A stretch of 64,000 nt of DNA from Chrysogorgia sp. JL179-B06 (GCA_035772405.1 JAYKKM010000263.1:1503001-1567000), one strand, 5' to 3'. Shown: positions 48,751 through 56,786, counted from the stretch's first letter. Translations and numbers: made by a program. The notes: a model not told the origin generated them from the sequence alone.

Positions 48751-49460
48751 ATGTGTTTGGGATTGGAACCGAGCTCTAAGCCAATCAGAATCAAGAATGA
48801 TTTGAATGGACCAATCAGAGCACAGCACAATCCCAAATTTCCAGGGGGGTTGAAACATTTTAAGGTGTGGTCACCCTGTTAAGAACGACCAGTGATCAAA
48901 TCAGGGGGGATATGAAGCTGGTCGTATACAAGAGGTTTTTTGTATTAAAATTAGTCAAAAAGTGGTCGCGGTCAAGAGTATATATATCACTTGGGTCGTG
49001 TTGTTGTACGACCAGTTTTTTGATAATCCTGAGTTGAACGACCAGAGAGTTTGAAGGTCATTCAAGGTGAATAGTGTTAAGCATCTGTGATATATATAGA
49101 CTCTGACACACACACCGCGTTTTTGATAAAAAAAATACAAAAAATTCTATTATACATAACCATCATACCTCACCCGATGTGATGTATACTTACGTGCACC
49201 TTGTAATGTAGTTTGAAATAAAAATAATCAAAATTTTGATAGAATTAATCATAGAAATTTCCGCCACGGAGCTCTTACCTCGACGCCATCTTATGGCCGA
49301 ATGACTGATATTCCTTAGTTACGGTATTTTTAAAAAGGATATTTCTCAAAATATTTTTAGATGATATGTCTCAAATAATTATTTTGTGTTTTTAAATAGA
49401 TGAAATATATCCCAAAAAAAAAGTATAAAAACTGAGATTATAAAAATCATAATTACAATC
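48751..49460. other. Transition zone to the viral element
   Basis: No gene seen. GGTCGT/ACGACC words recur in both orientations between 48880 and 49050. Composition shifts to strongly AT-rich beyond about 49120. The left end of the element should lie in this zone, but no terminal inverted repeat or target duplication can be named without the right end. Confidence 0.4.
49424..49430 (+). promoter_or_regulatory. TATA box
   Basis: TATAAAA 37 bp before the ATG at 49461. Confidence 0.55.
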
Positions 49461-49775
49461 ATGGCAGAATCAGAGGAAGAAGTAATAAATCTTTTACATC
49501 TTAAAATATATAAGGATGCTGATTTATTTCGTGATTGCAAGGATTCTAAGTTTTATGCTGTGGTTTATATGAAAGAGGATGTTATTCATTTTGGTAACGA
49601 TCGTCGAGCGTTGGTAGTAAAAGATCTCAATCCAGAATCATATCTCAATACGGAACTGGGCATATCTTCAAATTATTTGCTTGCAATAGTTGATCGAAAT
49701 ACCGCAATCAATTTGCAAGAACAAGTATATTTTGATTCAACTTTTACATTACGAAATATCTCCATGAACGTTTGA
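49461..49775 (+). CDS. Accessory paralog family member 1 (unknown)
   Basis: A 104-residue protein, first gene of the element. It has CKDSKF at residues 26-31, ALVVKD near 50-56, SNYLLAIVD and a closing LQEQVYFDSTF. The same motif order is found in the second half of the protein at 54034-54690 (CKDSRF, LVLIKD, NYIVTVI, LQQHVYLD), so it is a single-domain member of the family spread over this region. No signal peptide or membrane segment. ATG chosen because a TATA box lies 37 bp upstream. No match to a family of known function; likely a host-interaction or regulatory factor, but that is inference from its accessory position. Confidence 0.7.
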   Translation: MAESEEEVINLLHLKIYKDADLFRDCKDSKFYAVVYMKEDVIHFGNDRRALVVKDLNPESYLNTELGISSNYLLAIVDRNTAINLQEQVYFDSTFTLRNISMNV

Positions 49776-49906
49776 AAAAAAACAAAAACAAGATGATCGA
49801 AGGATATTTGGTGTTTTTCAAATAGATATATTTTTAAAAAAAATAAAATGTACTTTAACACACAATAACTTTTTTTTGAAAAAACAAATCTTTTTATCGT
49901 TTTTAT

Positions 49907-50409
49907 TTAATCTAAATACATTTCTTTATTAATAGAACTAAGTATGGAATCATCAGTTATCATAATTGTTGTTAGATATTTATGCTGACAAAGAATTCCC
50001 TCATCTACCACTTCTAAATATAATTTATACCTGGATAGATTACCCGAGGGAAAGTATATACAGTGTTGTAAAATATATTTTTGATTTGGAAAATTCTGTC
50101 GAAGACTATTAATATCACAACGGGTATATACTTTTTTTTAATGTTGTTTCTATTAAATACTTTTTCCTCCTTTACATCGTCAATCCCCAAAAATGCTTTC
50201 AAACTATCATCACTATCAGAATCACCATCCTGAATAGGTTTGACGGGTTTAAAGTCTTCGAAATTAAACACTTTCGACGTATACGTATCCGTATCCCGTA
50301 CACGTACACCGTACGCGTATCCTTCTCCTTTATCGTTGTAATCCCATATGAGAGGGGAACCATTCAAGGGTATGGGTTCTCCATCGGAAGCTTCTTCTTT
50401 CGTTGCCAT
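49907..50409 (-). pseudogene. Accessory paralog family member 2, frame break at T8 run
   Basis: Minus strand. The first frame starts at 50409 (MATKEEASDGEPIP...) and carries an acidic Asp/Ser stretch (DGDSDSDDSLKAFLGIDD); it stays open to 50014, but its end has atypical content. From the run of eight T at 50132-50139 another frame to 49907 reads CDINSLRQNFPNQKYILQHC and RYKLYLEVVDEGI, which fits the family motifs (LxxxxPxYxYxVxxC, YELTLKII) of the neighbours. The switch lies at A AAA AAG in the mRNA sense, a classical -1 slippery heptamer, so recoding, sequencing error or decay are all possible. A TATA-like ATATAAAT lies about 65 bp upstream on the minus strand (about 50472-50479). Confidence 0.6.
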
Positions 50410-50528
50410 TTTTTCTTAAACTAAGTTTGTAGAGGGACAATTACGTATAAATGAAAAAGAAAAGTTTCAGCTTATTTATATGAAAGTTTTTTGAGAAAAA
50501 TTTTTTTTCATTTCTACAAAACCTGGGG

Positions 50529-50536
50529 TATAAAAA
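50529..50536 (+). promoter_or_regulatory. TATA box
   Basis: TATAAAAAA at 50529, 48 bp before the ATG at 50577. Confidence 0.5.
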
Positions 50537-50576
50537 ACGATATCATAAAAAAAATGGCTCAGTTATTTTGTTGAAG

Positions 50577-51007
50577 ATGTCAGGGTATATGCCCTCGCGA
50601 AAGATTTGGTCATTTGAAATGCGTAATCAAGAAAAGGCTGAAAATTGATAGAGGCAGCGAAATTAATTCATACTCCACAGAATTGTCTTAAATTAAATGA
50701 AATATCGTTTTTTGAATGTAGTCGTGAAATTGTAAAAGATAAAGAATTGGGATTTCTTCAAGGGGTTGTTTATCTCGAAGAAGCAAGAGCTGATATTTTT
50801 GATTGGCTTCCATATGGGGGAGAAATCATTCGTTCTTATGCTGATGATTTCTACCATTTTAAAGATAGACTATATGATCCGTCCACGTTATATCAATATG
50901 GAAAACGTCAGGGTAAAATGGGGAAATTATGGAATAGTGGAAGAATCCGTAAATTAGCTGATTATAAGAACAAGCATCGACAAAAAAGAAAAAAACTTTT
51001 AGAGTAA
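50577..51007 (+). pseudogene. Unknown accessory protein with an early frame break
   Basis: ATG at 50577 opens a 23-codon frame (MSGYMPSRKIWSFEMRNQEK) that stops at 50648. The main open frame (50645-51007) has no ATG near its start and continues the same helical character (IEAAKLIHTPQNCLKL), so a one-base difference at GAAAATTGA (about 50641) probably splits one gene of about 142 codons. The main part has an aromatic and acidic middle and a very basic tail (YKNKHRQKRKKLLE). Family not recognised. The tail could be a nuclear localisation signal. Confidence 0.55.
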
Positions 51008-51054
51008 AGAAAGAAATTCATGTAATAAAAAATAACATGTTTTATTAAATAAAT

Positions 51055-51408
51055 TTATACAAGAGAAGGAATTATGTCTTTGTCAGTTTTTATAAACTTA
51101 ACATTTTTATGTAAAAGATGAGGAACATCGTCCTCTGATAATATTTTTAGTGTTTTTCCAGATTCTCCATGATTGATAACTTTCAGGGTTACTTCATACG
51201 GATGTTGTTTCACACCATTTATTTTTTTTACAGAACATTGTTTTGTTTCAATTATTGTAACAGGTTTGCAATCCTCTACAAAATATATATATTCAGGATA
51301 TTCTTTAAGAAGAGATTCACATGATAAATAGCACTGAACAGTATCTGTGGAGCTGTCAAAAAAAGTTATACTTTTCCTACATATACTAATATAACGTAAT
51401 ACGGACAT
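51055..51408 (-). CDS. Accessory paralog family member 3 (unknown)
   Basis: A 117-residue protein. Residues 44-49 are VEDCKP within EYIYFVEDCKPVTII, followed by YEVTLKVINHGE and LLHKNVKFI. The gene at 52505-52846 shows the same sequence of blocks (VEDCKP 42-47, YELTLKIIIQGE, LLNKTIKLI), and 52926-53354 and 54732-54986 show weaker versions. A TATA-like CATATAA lies 40-46 bp upstream on the minus strand. Beta-rich pattern, no membrane segment. Function unknown. Confidence 0.75.
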   Translation of the reverse strand: MSVLRYISICRKSITFFDSSTDTVQCYLSCESLLKEYPEYIYFVEDCKPVTIIETKQCSVKKINGVKQHPYEVTLKVINHGESGKTLKILSEDDVPHLLHKNVKFIKTDKDIIPSLV

Positions 51409-51497
51409 TGTTTCAGTAATGATAAAGTTTTTTTAGTTTAAACCTCTTATATGTATCTCAGAAAAAGATATTAAAAAAAAATCAAAAAACAGAACAG

Positions 51498-51504
51498 TAT
51501 AAAT
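51498..51504 (+). promoter_or_regulatory. TATA box
   Basis: TATAAAT in the context AACAGTATAAATA, 68 bp before the basic-peptide ATG at 51566. The same AACAGTATAAATA context recurs at 53737-53749. Confidence 0.55.
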
Positions 51505-51565
51505 AGACGTTTTTTTCTTTTTTTTATATTGCATTGCTTGTCTTGCTTCAGTTAACATAAAAAAA

Positions 51566-51715
51566 ATGAAGTGCAGGAGTAGGAGATGTATAAGAAAAGC
51601 GAAAATAAAAAAACGAATACGAAAACGACGACGTTCTAAAAAAATTCAAAAAGGAGGATGGAAAAAAGATCATCCGAATTATAATCATAAGTTTTATGAA
51701 TTTTGGAAATGGTAG
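51566..51715 (+). CDS. Small Arg/Lys-rich basic protein
   Basis: A 49-residue protein with an almost continuous basic first half (MKCRSRRCIRKAKIKKRIRK, then RRRSKKIQKGGWKK) and an aromatic tail ending FYEFWKW. The charge suggests binding to DNA or RNA, as for viral core or protamine-like peptides; the basic run followed by KGG also recalls the core peptide region near 60565-60718. It has its own upstream TATA box. No homolog named; role inferred from composition only. Confidence 0.6.
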   Translation: MKCRSRRCIRKAKIKKRIRKRRRSKKIQKGGWKKDHPNYNHKFYEFWKW

Positions 51716-51739
51716 ACGCTGTATTTAAAAAAAAATTTA

Positions 51740-51943
51740 TTAATCCAAATAAGTTTTTTTCCATCTTTGTATTCTATCATCACATTCACATAGTTCAACT
51801 ATTCTACTATAGATAAGTCGTGAGTAATTCTGTTTACAAGGATAACAATAATGATGGTTTACAAAACATTCTTTACATCTGTAATGCATGAAAAAATGAT
51901 AGAAGGAATTCACTTCACAACAACAGAAACTGCAATAGACCAT
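51740..51943 (-). CDS. Cys/His-rich small protein, zinc-binding-like
   Basis: Minus strand, 67 residues from the ATG at 51943. Cys and His are clustered: CSFCCCEV, HYRCKECF, HHYCYPCK, CECD, consistent with one or two zinc-binding sites. An upstream in-frame ATG at 52015 would add 24 residues, but a minus-strand TATA box (CTATAAAAG at 51996-52004) lies inside that extension and 53 bp before 51943, so the shorter form is preferred. Could be a RING- or MYND-like mini zinc finger; too short to assign. Confidence 0.6.
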   Translation of the reverse strand: MVYCSFCCCEVNSFYHFFMHYRCKECFVNHHYCYPCKQNYSRLIYSRIVELCECDDRIQRWKKTYLD

Positions 51944-51995
51944 CTTGACAATATTTTTTGAACGTTTTGTGAAAATTTTATAGTTTGACAACCTA

Positions 51996-52026
51996 CTTTT
52001 ATAGATTTTTTGCAAAACTATATAAA
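51996..52026. promoter_or_regulatory. Back-to-back TATA boxes
   Basis: CTATAAAAG on the minus strand (51996-52004) serves the gene at 51943; TATATAAA on the plus strand (52019-52026) lies 28 bp before the ATG at 52054. A compact bidirectional promoter. Confidence 0.6.
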
Positions 52027-52053
52027 CAGGGTATCAAATATATTTTTTCAATC

Positions 52054-52422
52054 ATGTGGTTGCGTTCAATGATTGATTTTGGAGACTGTGACTCTCATGC
52101 TTATCTTACATTTTATTATCATGCACAACCCATACAATTAGTAAATTATGAACCTGTGATTCCCTCGTTGTTAAGATATGGATATTATTTATATCTGAAA
52201 GATTGGCAAGGACCTCGATATTTCAAATTGATGATAGTAGACGCGTTTGGAGCTCCGGAGGAAAATTTACAGAACCTCTTATCATCATTGAAGGGAAAAT
52301 ATATAAATATTGATAATGATAATGTAAAATTAGCAAAAACTCAAACACCTATATTAAATATTAAACCCTACAATTTCATTAACCATAGGGGTAGAGGGAA
52401 ACAAATATATTTATCTTTGTAA
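52054..52422 (+). CDS. Accessory paralog family member 4 (unknown)
   Basis: 122 residues from the ATG at 52054. It has GDCDSHAYL (10-18), YFKLMIVDAFG (56-66) and LKGKYINID (79-87), matching the order C-x-D-S, hydrophobic strand, L-x-GK-x-V-x-F-I-D of the plus-strand family members. A longer frame upstream starts only with TTG and would include the TATA box, so it is rejected. Function unknown. Confidence 0.65.
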   Translation: MWLRSMIDFGDCDSHAYLTFYYHAQPIQLVNYEPVIPSLLRYGYYLYLKDWQGPRYFKLMIVDAFGAPEENLQNLLSSLKGKYINIDNDNVKLAKTQTPILNIKPYNFINHRGRGKQIYLSL

Positions 52423-52504
52423 TGTTTTTAAAATAAAAAACCTTTTAGAAACAGAATGTTTTTATTTTTGTGTAAAAATTTTATTACAAGAAAAATAAAT
52501 ATGT

Positions 52505-52846
52505 TTACAAATTAATTTGTTGTGGAATTATTGAGTTTCCATTTATTAGTTTAATTGTTTTATTCAAGAGATGATCACTTTTAGTCTCAAGAATTGTTTT
52601 TAGGGTTATTCCCTTCTCTTCTCCCTGTATAATAATTTTCAGAGTTAGTTCGTAAACTTGAGGTGGAGAACAAAATGGGGGATTACATACTTTACATAGT
52701 ATAGCAGGTTTACAATCCTCTACCAAATATGTATAGTTAGGAAAATGTTTTTGAAGAAAATGACATGAATAATAACGAGGAGTATTGTCATTATATGCTA
52801 CACCCCTATAATTGATACAGGTCACGAGATCTTGTTCTTGATTCAT
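52505..52846 (-). CDS. Accessory paralog family member 5 (unknown)
   Basis: 113 residues, minus strand. PRYYSCHFLQKHFPNYTYLV leads into VEDCKP (42-47), then CKVCNPPFC (four Cys, possible metal site or disulfides), YELTLKIIIQGE and LLNKTIKLI. It is the closest relative of the gene at 51055-51408. A minus-strand TATA (TTATATATAAG context near 52875-52886) lies about 35 bp upstream. Function unknown. Confidence 0.75.
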   Translation of the reverse strand: MNQEQDLVTCINYRGVAYNDNTPRYYSCHFLQKHFPNYTYLVEDCKPAILCKVCNPPFCSPPQVYELTLKIIIQGEEKGITLKTILETKSDHLLNKTIKLINGNSIIPQQINL

Positions 52847-52925
52847 CTTGTTATCACTATGATTAAATCAAATATGTAATCTTATATATAAATAAAAAAC
52901 ACGAATTTTTTTTTAAAAAAGTTTT

Positions 52926-53354
52926 TTATTGAGTATATGCTACAGCTTTCATGAAATTATTAGAATCTATTATTAGTGTAATTTCTTTTTGTAAAAGATC
53001 AGAAGCATCATAGTCAACAATTGTTGTTATGTTTTCACCCAGACATGAACAATTCCATTCATCATTTTCATATTCATGTTTCTTTTTAACTGCCAGAGCT
53101 AGGTAATATGTTTGAGGCGTTGAGGGTATATCTTCATAGGGTATATCTTCAATACATTCGCATAATACCGTAGGTTGACATTTATTTACAACATAGGTAA
53201 AGTGGTGTAATTCTTTGGTTAGAAAACGACTTGGATAATAGTTACTTTCATCTTCAATTTTGTAGGGGTTAAAGTCATCAGCAATTATTCTTTGATAACG
53301 TCTACCGGTATGTTCATCACAATCACGATACTGTACATGTGAATTCGACATCAT
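52926..53354 (-). CDS. Accessory paralog family member 6 (unknown)
   Basis: 142 residues, starting MMSNSHVQYRDCDEHTGRRY. It has the family blocks in order: NYYPSRFLTKELHHFTYVV, NKCQP (57-61), LCEC, TYYLALAVKKK and DLLQKEITLII. An insertion with two Cys (WNCSCLG) lies before the last block. Upstream on the minus strand is a TATA-like TTATATATAAACGCG (about 53381-53395). More diverged than members 3 and 5. Function unknown. Confidence 0.7.
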   Translation of the reverse strand: MMSNSHVQYRDCDEHTGRRYQRIIADDFNPYKIEDESNYYPSRFLTKELHHFTYVVNKCQPTVLCECIEDIPYEDIPSTPQTYYLALAVKKKHEYENDEWNCSCLGENITTIVDYDASDLLQKEITLIIDSNNFMKAVAYTQ

Positions 53355-53481
53355 TCACAAATAACGTACCACATGGTTGGTAACGCGTTTATATATAATT
53401 TTTTATAAAAAAAAATATAAAAATCAAAATCAAAATTAAAAAAGACAGATATTCTAAAATAAAAAAGAAATTTTAGTAGGA

Positions 53482-53489
53482 TATAAATA
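53482..53489 (+). promoter_or_regulatory. TATA box
   Basis: TATAAATA, 34 bp before the ATG at 53523. Confidence 0.55.
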
Positions 53490-53522
53490 AAAATGTAATA
53501 AAATGGTTTTTACAAAAATATC

Positions 53523-53699
53523 ATGGAAACCGTGGATGCACGATATAATAGATTATTCTATTCAAAATATCCCTGTGGACAATGTCTTAACGGAAATATG
53601 TGTGGGGAAGTGTGTGCGAATTATATACCGTGGAAAGATCCAAAAAAAACACGTTGTTGTAGATTAAAGAGATGGTTGTTAAAGAAGATACGTTGTTAA
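53523..53699 (+). CDS. Cys-rich miniprotein A
   Basis: 58 residues. It shares with the next gene the motif YNRLFYSKYPCGQC followed by a second Cys cluster and the C-terminal RLKRWLLKKIR. The paired CxxC-type Cys suggest metal binding; the tail is basic and amphipathic. Paralogy with 53788-54003 supports this frame over the overlapping 54-codon frame starting at 53503. Confidence 0.65.
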   Translation: METVDARYNRLFYSKYPCGQCLNGNMCGEVCANYIPWKDPKKTRCCRLKRWLLKKIRC

Positions 53700-53741
53700 A
53701 AGATTTAAAGAAGAAAACAGAAATTAAAAAAAACAAAACAG

Positions 53742-53749
53742 TATAAATA
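53742..53749 (+). promoter_or_regulatory. TATA box
   Basis: TATAAATA in the context AACAGTATAAATA, 39 bp before the ATG at 53788. Confidence 0.6.
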
Positions 53750-53787
53750 AGAGTAAAAAAAATAATTGTTTTTATATTTGTTAGACA

Positions 53788-54003
53788 ATGGAACGTAAAG
53801 AAACAACAGATGAACGATTCAACCGATTATATTATAACAAACATCCTTGTGGAAGATGTATTAACAAACACCCGTGTCCGATTCATCCCGATGAATTAAA
53901 ACTTTCAAGACTAAACAGTTTCAAACGTTGGGTGTTAAACAAGTTAAATATACGGTGGAAATATACAGTGAATGTTTCAGTGGAAATAGGTTACGACGAA
54001 TAG
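53788..54003 (+). CDS. Cys-rich miniprotein B
   Basis: 71 residues, paralog of the preceding miniprotein: FNRLYYNKHPCGRCINKHPC then SFKRWVLNKL. Cys/His spacing (PCGRC, KHPCPIH) is consistent with one zinc site. Ends with a short acidic tail. A tandem duplication is likely; function unknown. Confidence 0.7.
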   Translation: MERKETTDERFNRLYYNKHPCGRCINKHPCPIHPDELKLSRLNSFKRWVLNKLNIRWKYTVNVSVEIGYDE

Positions 54004-54033
54004 AAGAAAAGACGTTTTTTTAAAAAGATTTAA

Positions 54034-54690
54034 ATGGCTGAGCGTGATTTTGATGAAATTCTTTATCCCGACATTCAATATTTATTACATGCTGAATTGT
54101 TTGAGATAGAAAAAACACGCGATTCAACGTTTTATTTTTTGGAATGGAGTGAACATCCCTATCAGTTTAGATGTGCTGATTATGATTATAAATATTTTAA
54201 CATTTATGTGGAAGATAAAAATGAACAATCTATATTTCGGAAACGATATGGTGGAAAAAGATATTATAGATTTTTAATAACAGGTTTTAGCTGGACTATG
54301 TCATTTTATGATCAGTTAGTAGGAAAACATGTAGTATTTATTGATAGAGAACCGAGATTACCTACGTTAATTTCGACCCTTGATTGTTTTGAGATAAATA
54401 ATATCCCATGTTATTCAAAAACGTTTTTATATGGTAAATGTAAGGATTCAAGATTTAGATTAGTAAAATATCAGTTACGTGAAAATTTCGATGGTGAAGA
54501 GCTTTATTTAGTTCTTATTAAAGATGAAAATATATTATCTATACTTAATGTGATTTATGGTAGCAGTAATGGAAATTATATTGTAACAGTAATAACTAAA
54601 ATACATTTTGATAAATCTATGTTGCAACAACATGTATATTTAGATTGTTGTGGGGAATTATGTAATAATTTTAATGAATTAAATATTTGA
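54034..54690 (+). CDS. Accessory paralog family member 7, double domain
   Basis: 218 residues made of two diverged copies of the family domain. Copy 1 (about 15-104) has TRDSTF at 28-33, YFNIYVEDKN and LVGKHVVFID at 95-104. Copy 2 (about 118-204) has CKDSRF at 136-141, YLVLIKDENILSILN and LQQHVYLD at 197-204. Copy 2 is nearest to the gene at 49461-49775. The internal duplication shows that the unit is an independently folding domain of about 90 residues. No membrane segment or signal peptide. Function unknown. Confidence 0.75.
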   Translation: MAERDFDEILYPDIQYLLHAELFEIEKTRDSTFYFLEWSEHPYQFRCADYDYKYFNIYVEDKNEQSIFRKRYGGKRYYRFLITGFSWTMSFYDQLVGKHVVFIDREPRLPTLISTLDCFEINNIPCYSKTFLYGKCKDSRFRLVKYQLRENFDGEELYLVLIKDENILSILNVIYGSSNGNYIVTVITKIHFDKSMLQQHVYLDCCGELCNNFNELNI

Positions 54691-54731
54691 AATAAAACAG
54701 TTCAAAATAAATCGAGAAAAGCGTTTTTTAT

Positions 54732-54986
54732 TTAAAAAAAAGAATTTATATACACTTCTTGATCTATGAAATTATGTATACCACAATCTCCTTCCACATG
54801 TGTTGTTATATATTGTTTATAATTAAGCTTTTTATTTTTTACATACTCCATAACTTCCAAATTTATATTTAATCGATTCATAGGAAAGCATGGATTTAGG
54901 ATTTGTTCACATTTACGTACAATAAATATTTGATTTCGACAATTTTCTTTAAGATAGTGAAGATCATACTGTTTGGGTTTTGACAT
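54732..54986 (-). CDS. Accessory paralog family member 8 (unknown)
   Basis: Minus strand, 84 residues from the ATG at 54986 (MSKPKQYDLHYLKENCRN); an upstream ATG at 55031 would give 99. It retains only part of the family pattern: HYLKENCRNQIFIVRKCEQI, a Leu/Val strand (LNINLEVMEYV) and a final DQEVYINSFF. Shortest and most diverged member, so assignment is tentative. Confidence 0.5.
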   Translation of the reverse strand: MSKPKQYDLHYLKENCRNQIFIVRKCEQILNPCFPMNRLNINLEVMEYVKNKKLNYKQYITTHVEGDCGIHNFIDQEVYINSFF

Positions 54987-55084
54987 ATTGTTTGCATGAG
55001 ATTCAACTGAAGAATGAACCAGAAAACACAATGTTTTTTATTTTATTTAGATTAATGTTTATTTAGCTTAATGAATTTGAAAAG

Positions 55085-55093
55085 ATATATAAA
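55085..55093 (+). promoter_or_regulatory. TATA box
   Basis: ATATATAAAG context, about 35 bp before the ATG at 55124. Confidence 0.55.
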
Positions 55094-55123
55094 GAGTAAA
55101 AAATCTTTCAAAATCACAGCATT

Positions 55124-56296
55124 ATGATTGAAACAATTTTAAGAGTTGTTCTTTATTTTCAATATTTTAACCAAGGAGAAATTGGATATTTATTTTGGTT
55201 ATGTGGATTATTTGATTATTATCGTGGAAAATATATCACATGTCCCATGATGAAATGTAAAAACAACATTCGACCCCACGACGAAGTAAGTTATATAGTC
55301 AATATGAAAAAAATCAAAGGAACCCGTGGAATGGAATCCTATTTTATCCTAGAAGATCGTTTCTCTTATATGATCCCGAATTTACAAGCAAGTCAAAGAA
55401 AATATTCCTTGAAGAGAACACTCTTTCAACGTACTTTACTAGTTGAATCATCATACACGTTATGCTGTAGTTTTTTTTCATTTCCCGATTGTTTTAAAGA
55501 ATTATTTATTGTATTACCCCTTGAAGACCACTCAGATTTATTTCAATGTTTAAGATCCAAAGATAAGTACCATTATACATATTTTCTACAAAATCTAACG
55601 TTTGAAAGAAAATACATATCTTATACCCTGGGTTATGGAAAAGAAAGTTTAGTAAACAAATTTAAACACATACAGCGCGAGAAAGGTGATTTTAATCTTT
55701 TTTTAAATATTTATTTGTTAATGGTAGCACCTAGTATTTTCAATTCTTATGTTTATTGTAGTTCAACTAAAAATATTATCATGGTCACTTCATGTTTTAT
55801 ATTTTATTGTCGTGAACATAACCCTATGGGAAGATTTCTCAATAGACAAAAAAAAGGTCTTTCTGAAAAAAATATTAGATATGATTTTTGGAATTTTATA
55901 TATTATATAAAAATGGGTAAAGTATCCTTTGATAAATGTCGGTATAAAAATTGTACGCGTCAAAGTTATTTTTTTGAGTTTGATCCCCTGAAATTAAGTA
56001 TTTTAAACAAACGTAATTATGATTTAAATGAAAACCCACTATTACATCCTGTCGATGTACAATTAAAAAATTATGGAGGAATGGGAGAATTTAAGTATAA
56101 TGAGAAAATATTTGCACATGTAATAATGATTGAAGATGAAGTAAAAGATTTATTTACTATGATAAGAAAATATATACAAACAACATTGAATTATAATTTA
56201 ATTTCAAAACATCCTATATATGAAGACGAACTGACTGAACCGAATGTGAATTGGGATATTTTTTATAAAAGTATTAGTGAACAAACGTGTATGTAA
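55124..56296 (+). CDS. Unknown 390-residue accessory protein
   Basis: The largest accessory gene. The N-terminus is hydrophobic and aromatic (VVLYFQYFNQGEIGYLFWLC); it could be an F-box-like helix set or a membrane-associated segment, but neither is convincing. Cys pairs occur at CPMMKC (about 57-62) and FDKCRYKNC (about 266-274). The C-terminal third is mixed alpha/beta, with no known catalytic motif. It ends 4 bases before the Fic gene's ATG at 56301, suggesting a shared transcript. Family not recognised. Confidence 0.65.
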   Translation: MIETILRVVLYFQYFNQGEIGYLFWLCGLFDYYRGKYITCPMMKCKNNIRPHDEVSYIVNMKKIKGTRGMESYFILEDRFSYMIPNLQASQRKYSLKRTLFQRTLLVESSYTLCCSFFSFPDCFKELFIVLPLEDHSDLFQCLRSKDKYHYTYFLQNLTFERKYISYTLGYGKESLVNKFKHIQREKGDFNLFLNIYLLMVAPSIFNSYVYCSSTKNIIMVTSCFIFYCREHNPMGRFLNRQKKGLSEKNIRYDFWNFIYYIKMGKVSFDKCRYKNCTRQSYFFEFDPLKLSILNKRNYDLNENPLLHPVDVQLKNYGGMGEFKYNEKIFAHVIMIEDEVKDLFTMIRKYIQTTLNYNLISKHPIYEDELTEPNVNWDIFYKSISEQTCM

Positions 56297-56300
56297 AAAA

Positions 56301-56786
56301 ATGGAATTAAAAGACTGTATAAAATTTAAAGTGTTTGCGTATGATGTTATACGAATGGAAGAAGACGAAGAAAATGAAAAAGAATTTTGGATGAGATGTG
56401 GGAGATTTTGTTTTGCCCTTCGAAAATTTTATATGGAAAAAAATGAAAAATGGAAAATAAGTGAATGTTGTAAAACTATTCATGAAATATCTATGGCCCA
56501 TTTAACGAATGCTGGACATTACAGTCAAAACAAAAGATTTGTTGGAATTCATGAGGGGGTTGATCCCCTAGATATTCAACAATATATGGAACATTTAGAT
56601 GAATTTTACGTAAAAAACTATCAAAGAAAAAATATATCAGTTTTGATTTATTATATTTTTGAAACCATTCATCCTTTTTCCGATGGAAATGGAAGAATAG
56701 GGAAAGCACTTGTTGCATTTCTAGAAAATAAAATAGAATGTAAAATAAAAACAAAAAACAACATAGAAAGTTATGTAAAATTTTAG
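56301..56786 (+). CDS. Fic-domain protein (predicted AMPylase or related transferase)
   Basis: 161 residues from the ATG at 56301. Residues 124-135 read HPFSDGNGRIGK, the Fic active-site motif HxFx(D/E)GNGRxxR with catalytic His124, Asp128 and Arg132; the final Arg is Lys (135). Upstream helices (TIHEISMAHLTNAGHYS, DIQQYMEHLDEF, LIYYIFETI) fit the Fic core, and the flap region lies near RFVGIHEG. Fic enzymes transfer AMP or other phosphate-containing groups to protein hydroxyls. No canonical inhibitory (S/T)xxxE(G/N) helix is evident, although the first 50 residues are acidic and could hold a variant. It sits between the 390-residue unknown and the structural block. Possibly modifies a host protein during infection (inference). 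Short for a Fic protein, nearly core only. Confidence 0.8.
   Translation: MELKDCIKFKVFAYDVIRMEEDEENEKEFWMRCGRFCFALRKFYMEKNEKWKISECCKTIHEISMAHLTNAGHYSQNKRFVGIHEGVDPLDIQQYMEHLDEFYVKNYQRKNISVLIYYIFETIHPFSDGNGRIGKALVAFLENKIECKIKTKNNIESYVKF

Noticed and set aside
51985..52422. 145-residue version of family member 4
   Set aside because: Requires a TTG start and would place the TATA box inside the coding region.
53503..53667. 54-codon frame starting MVFTKISWKPWMHD
   Set aside because: Overlaps the Cys-rich miniprotein in another frame; only the latter has a paralog next door.
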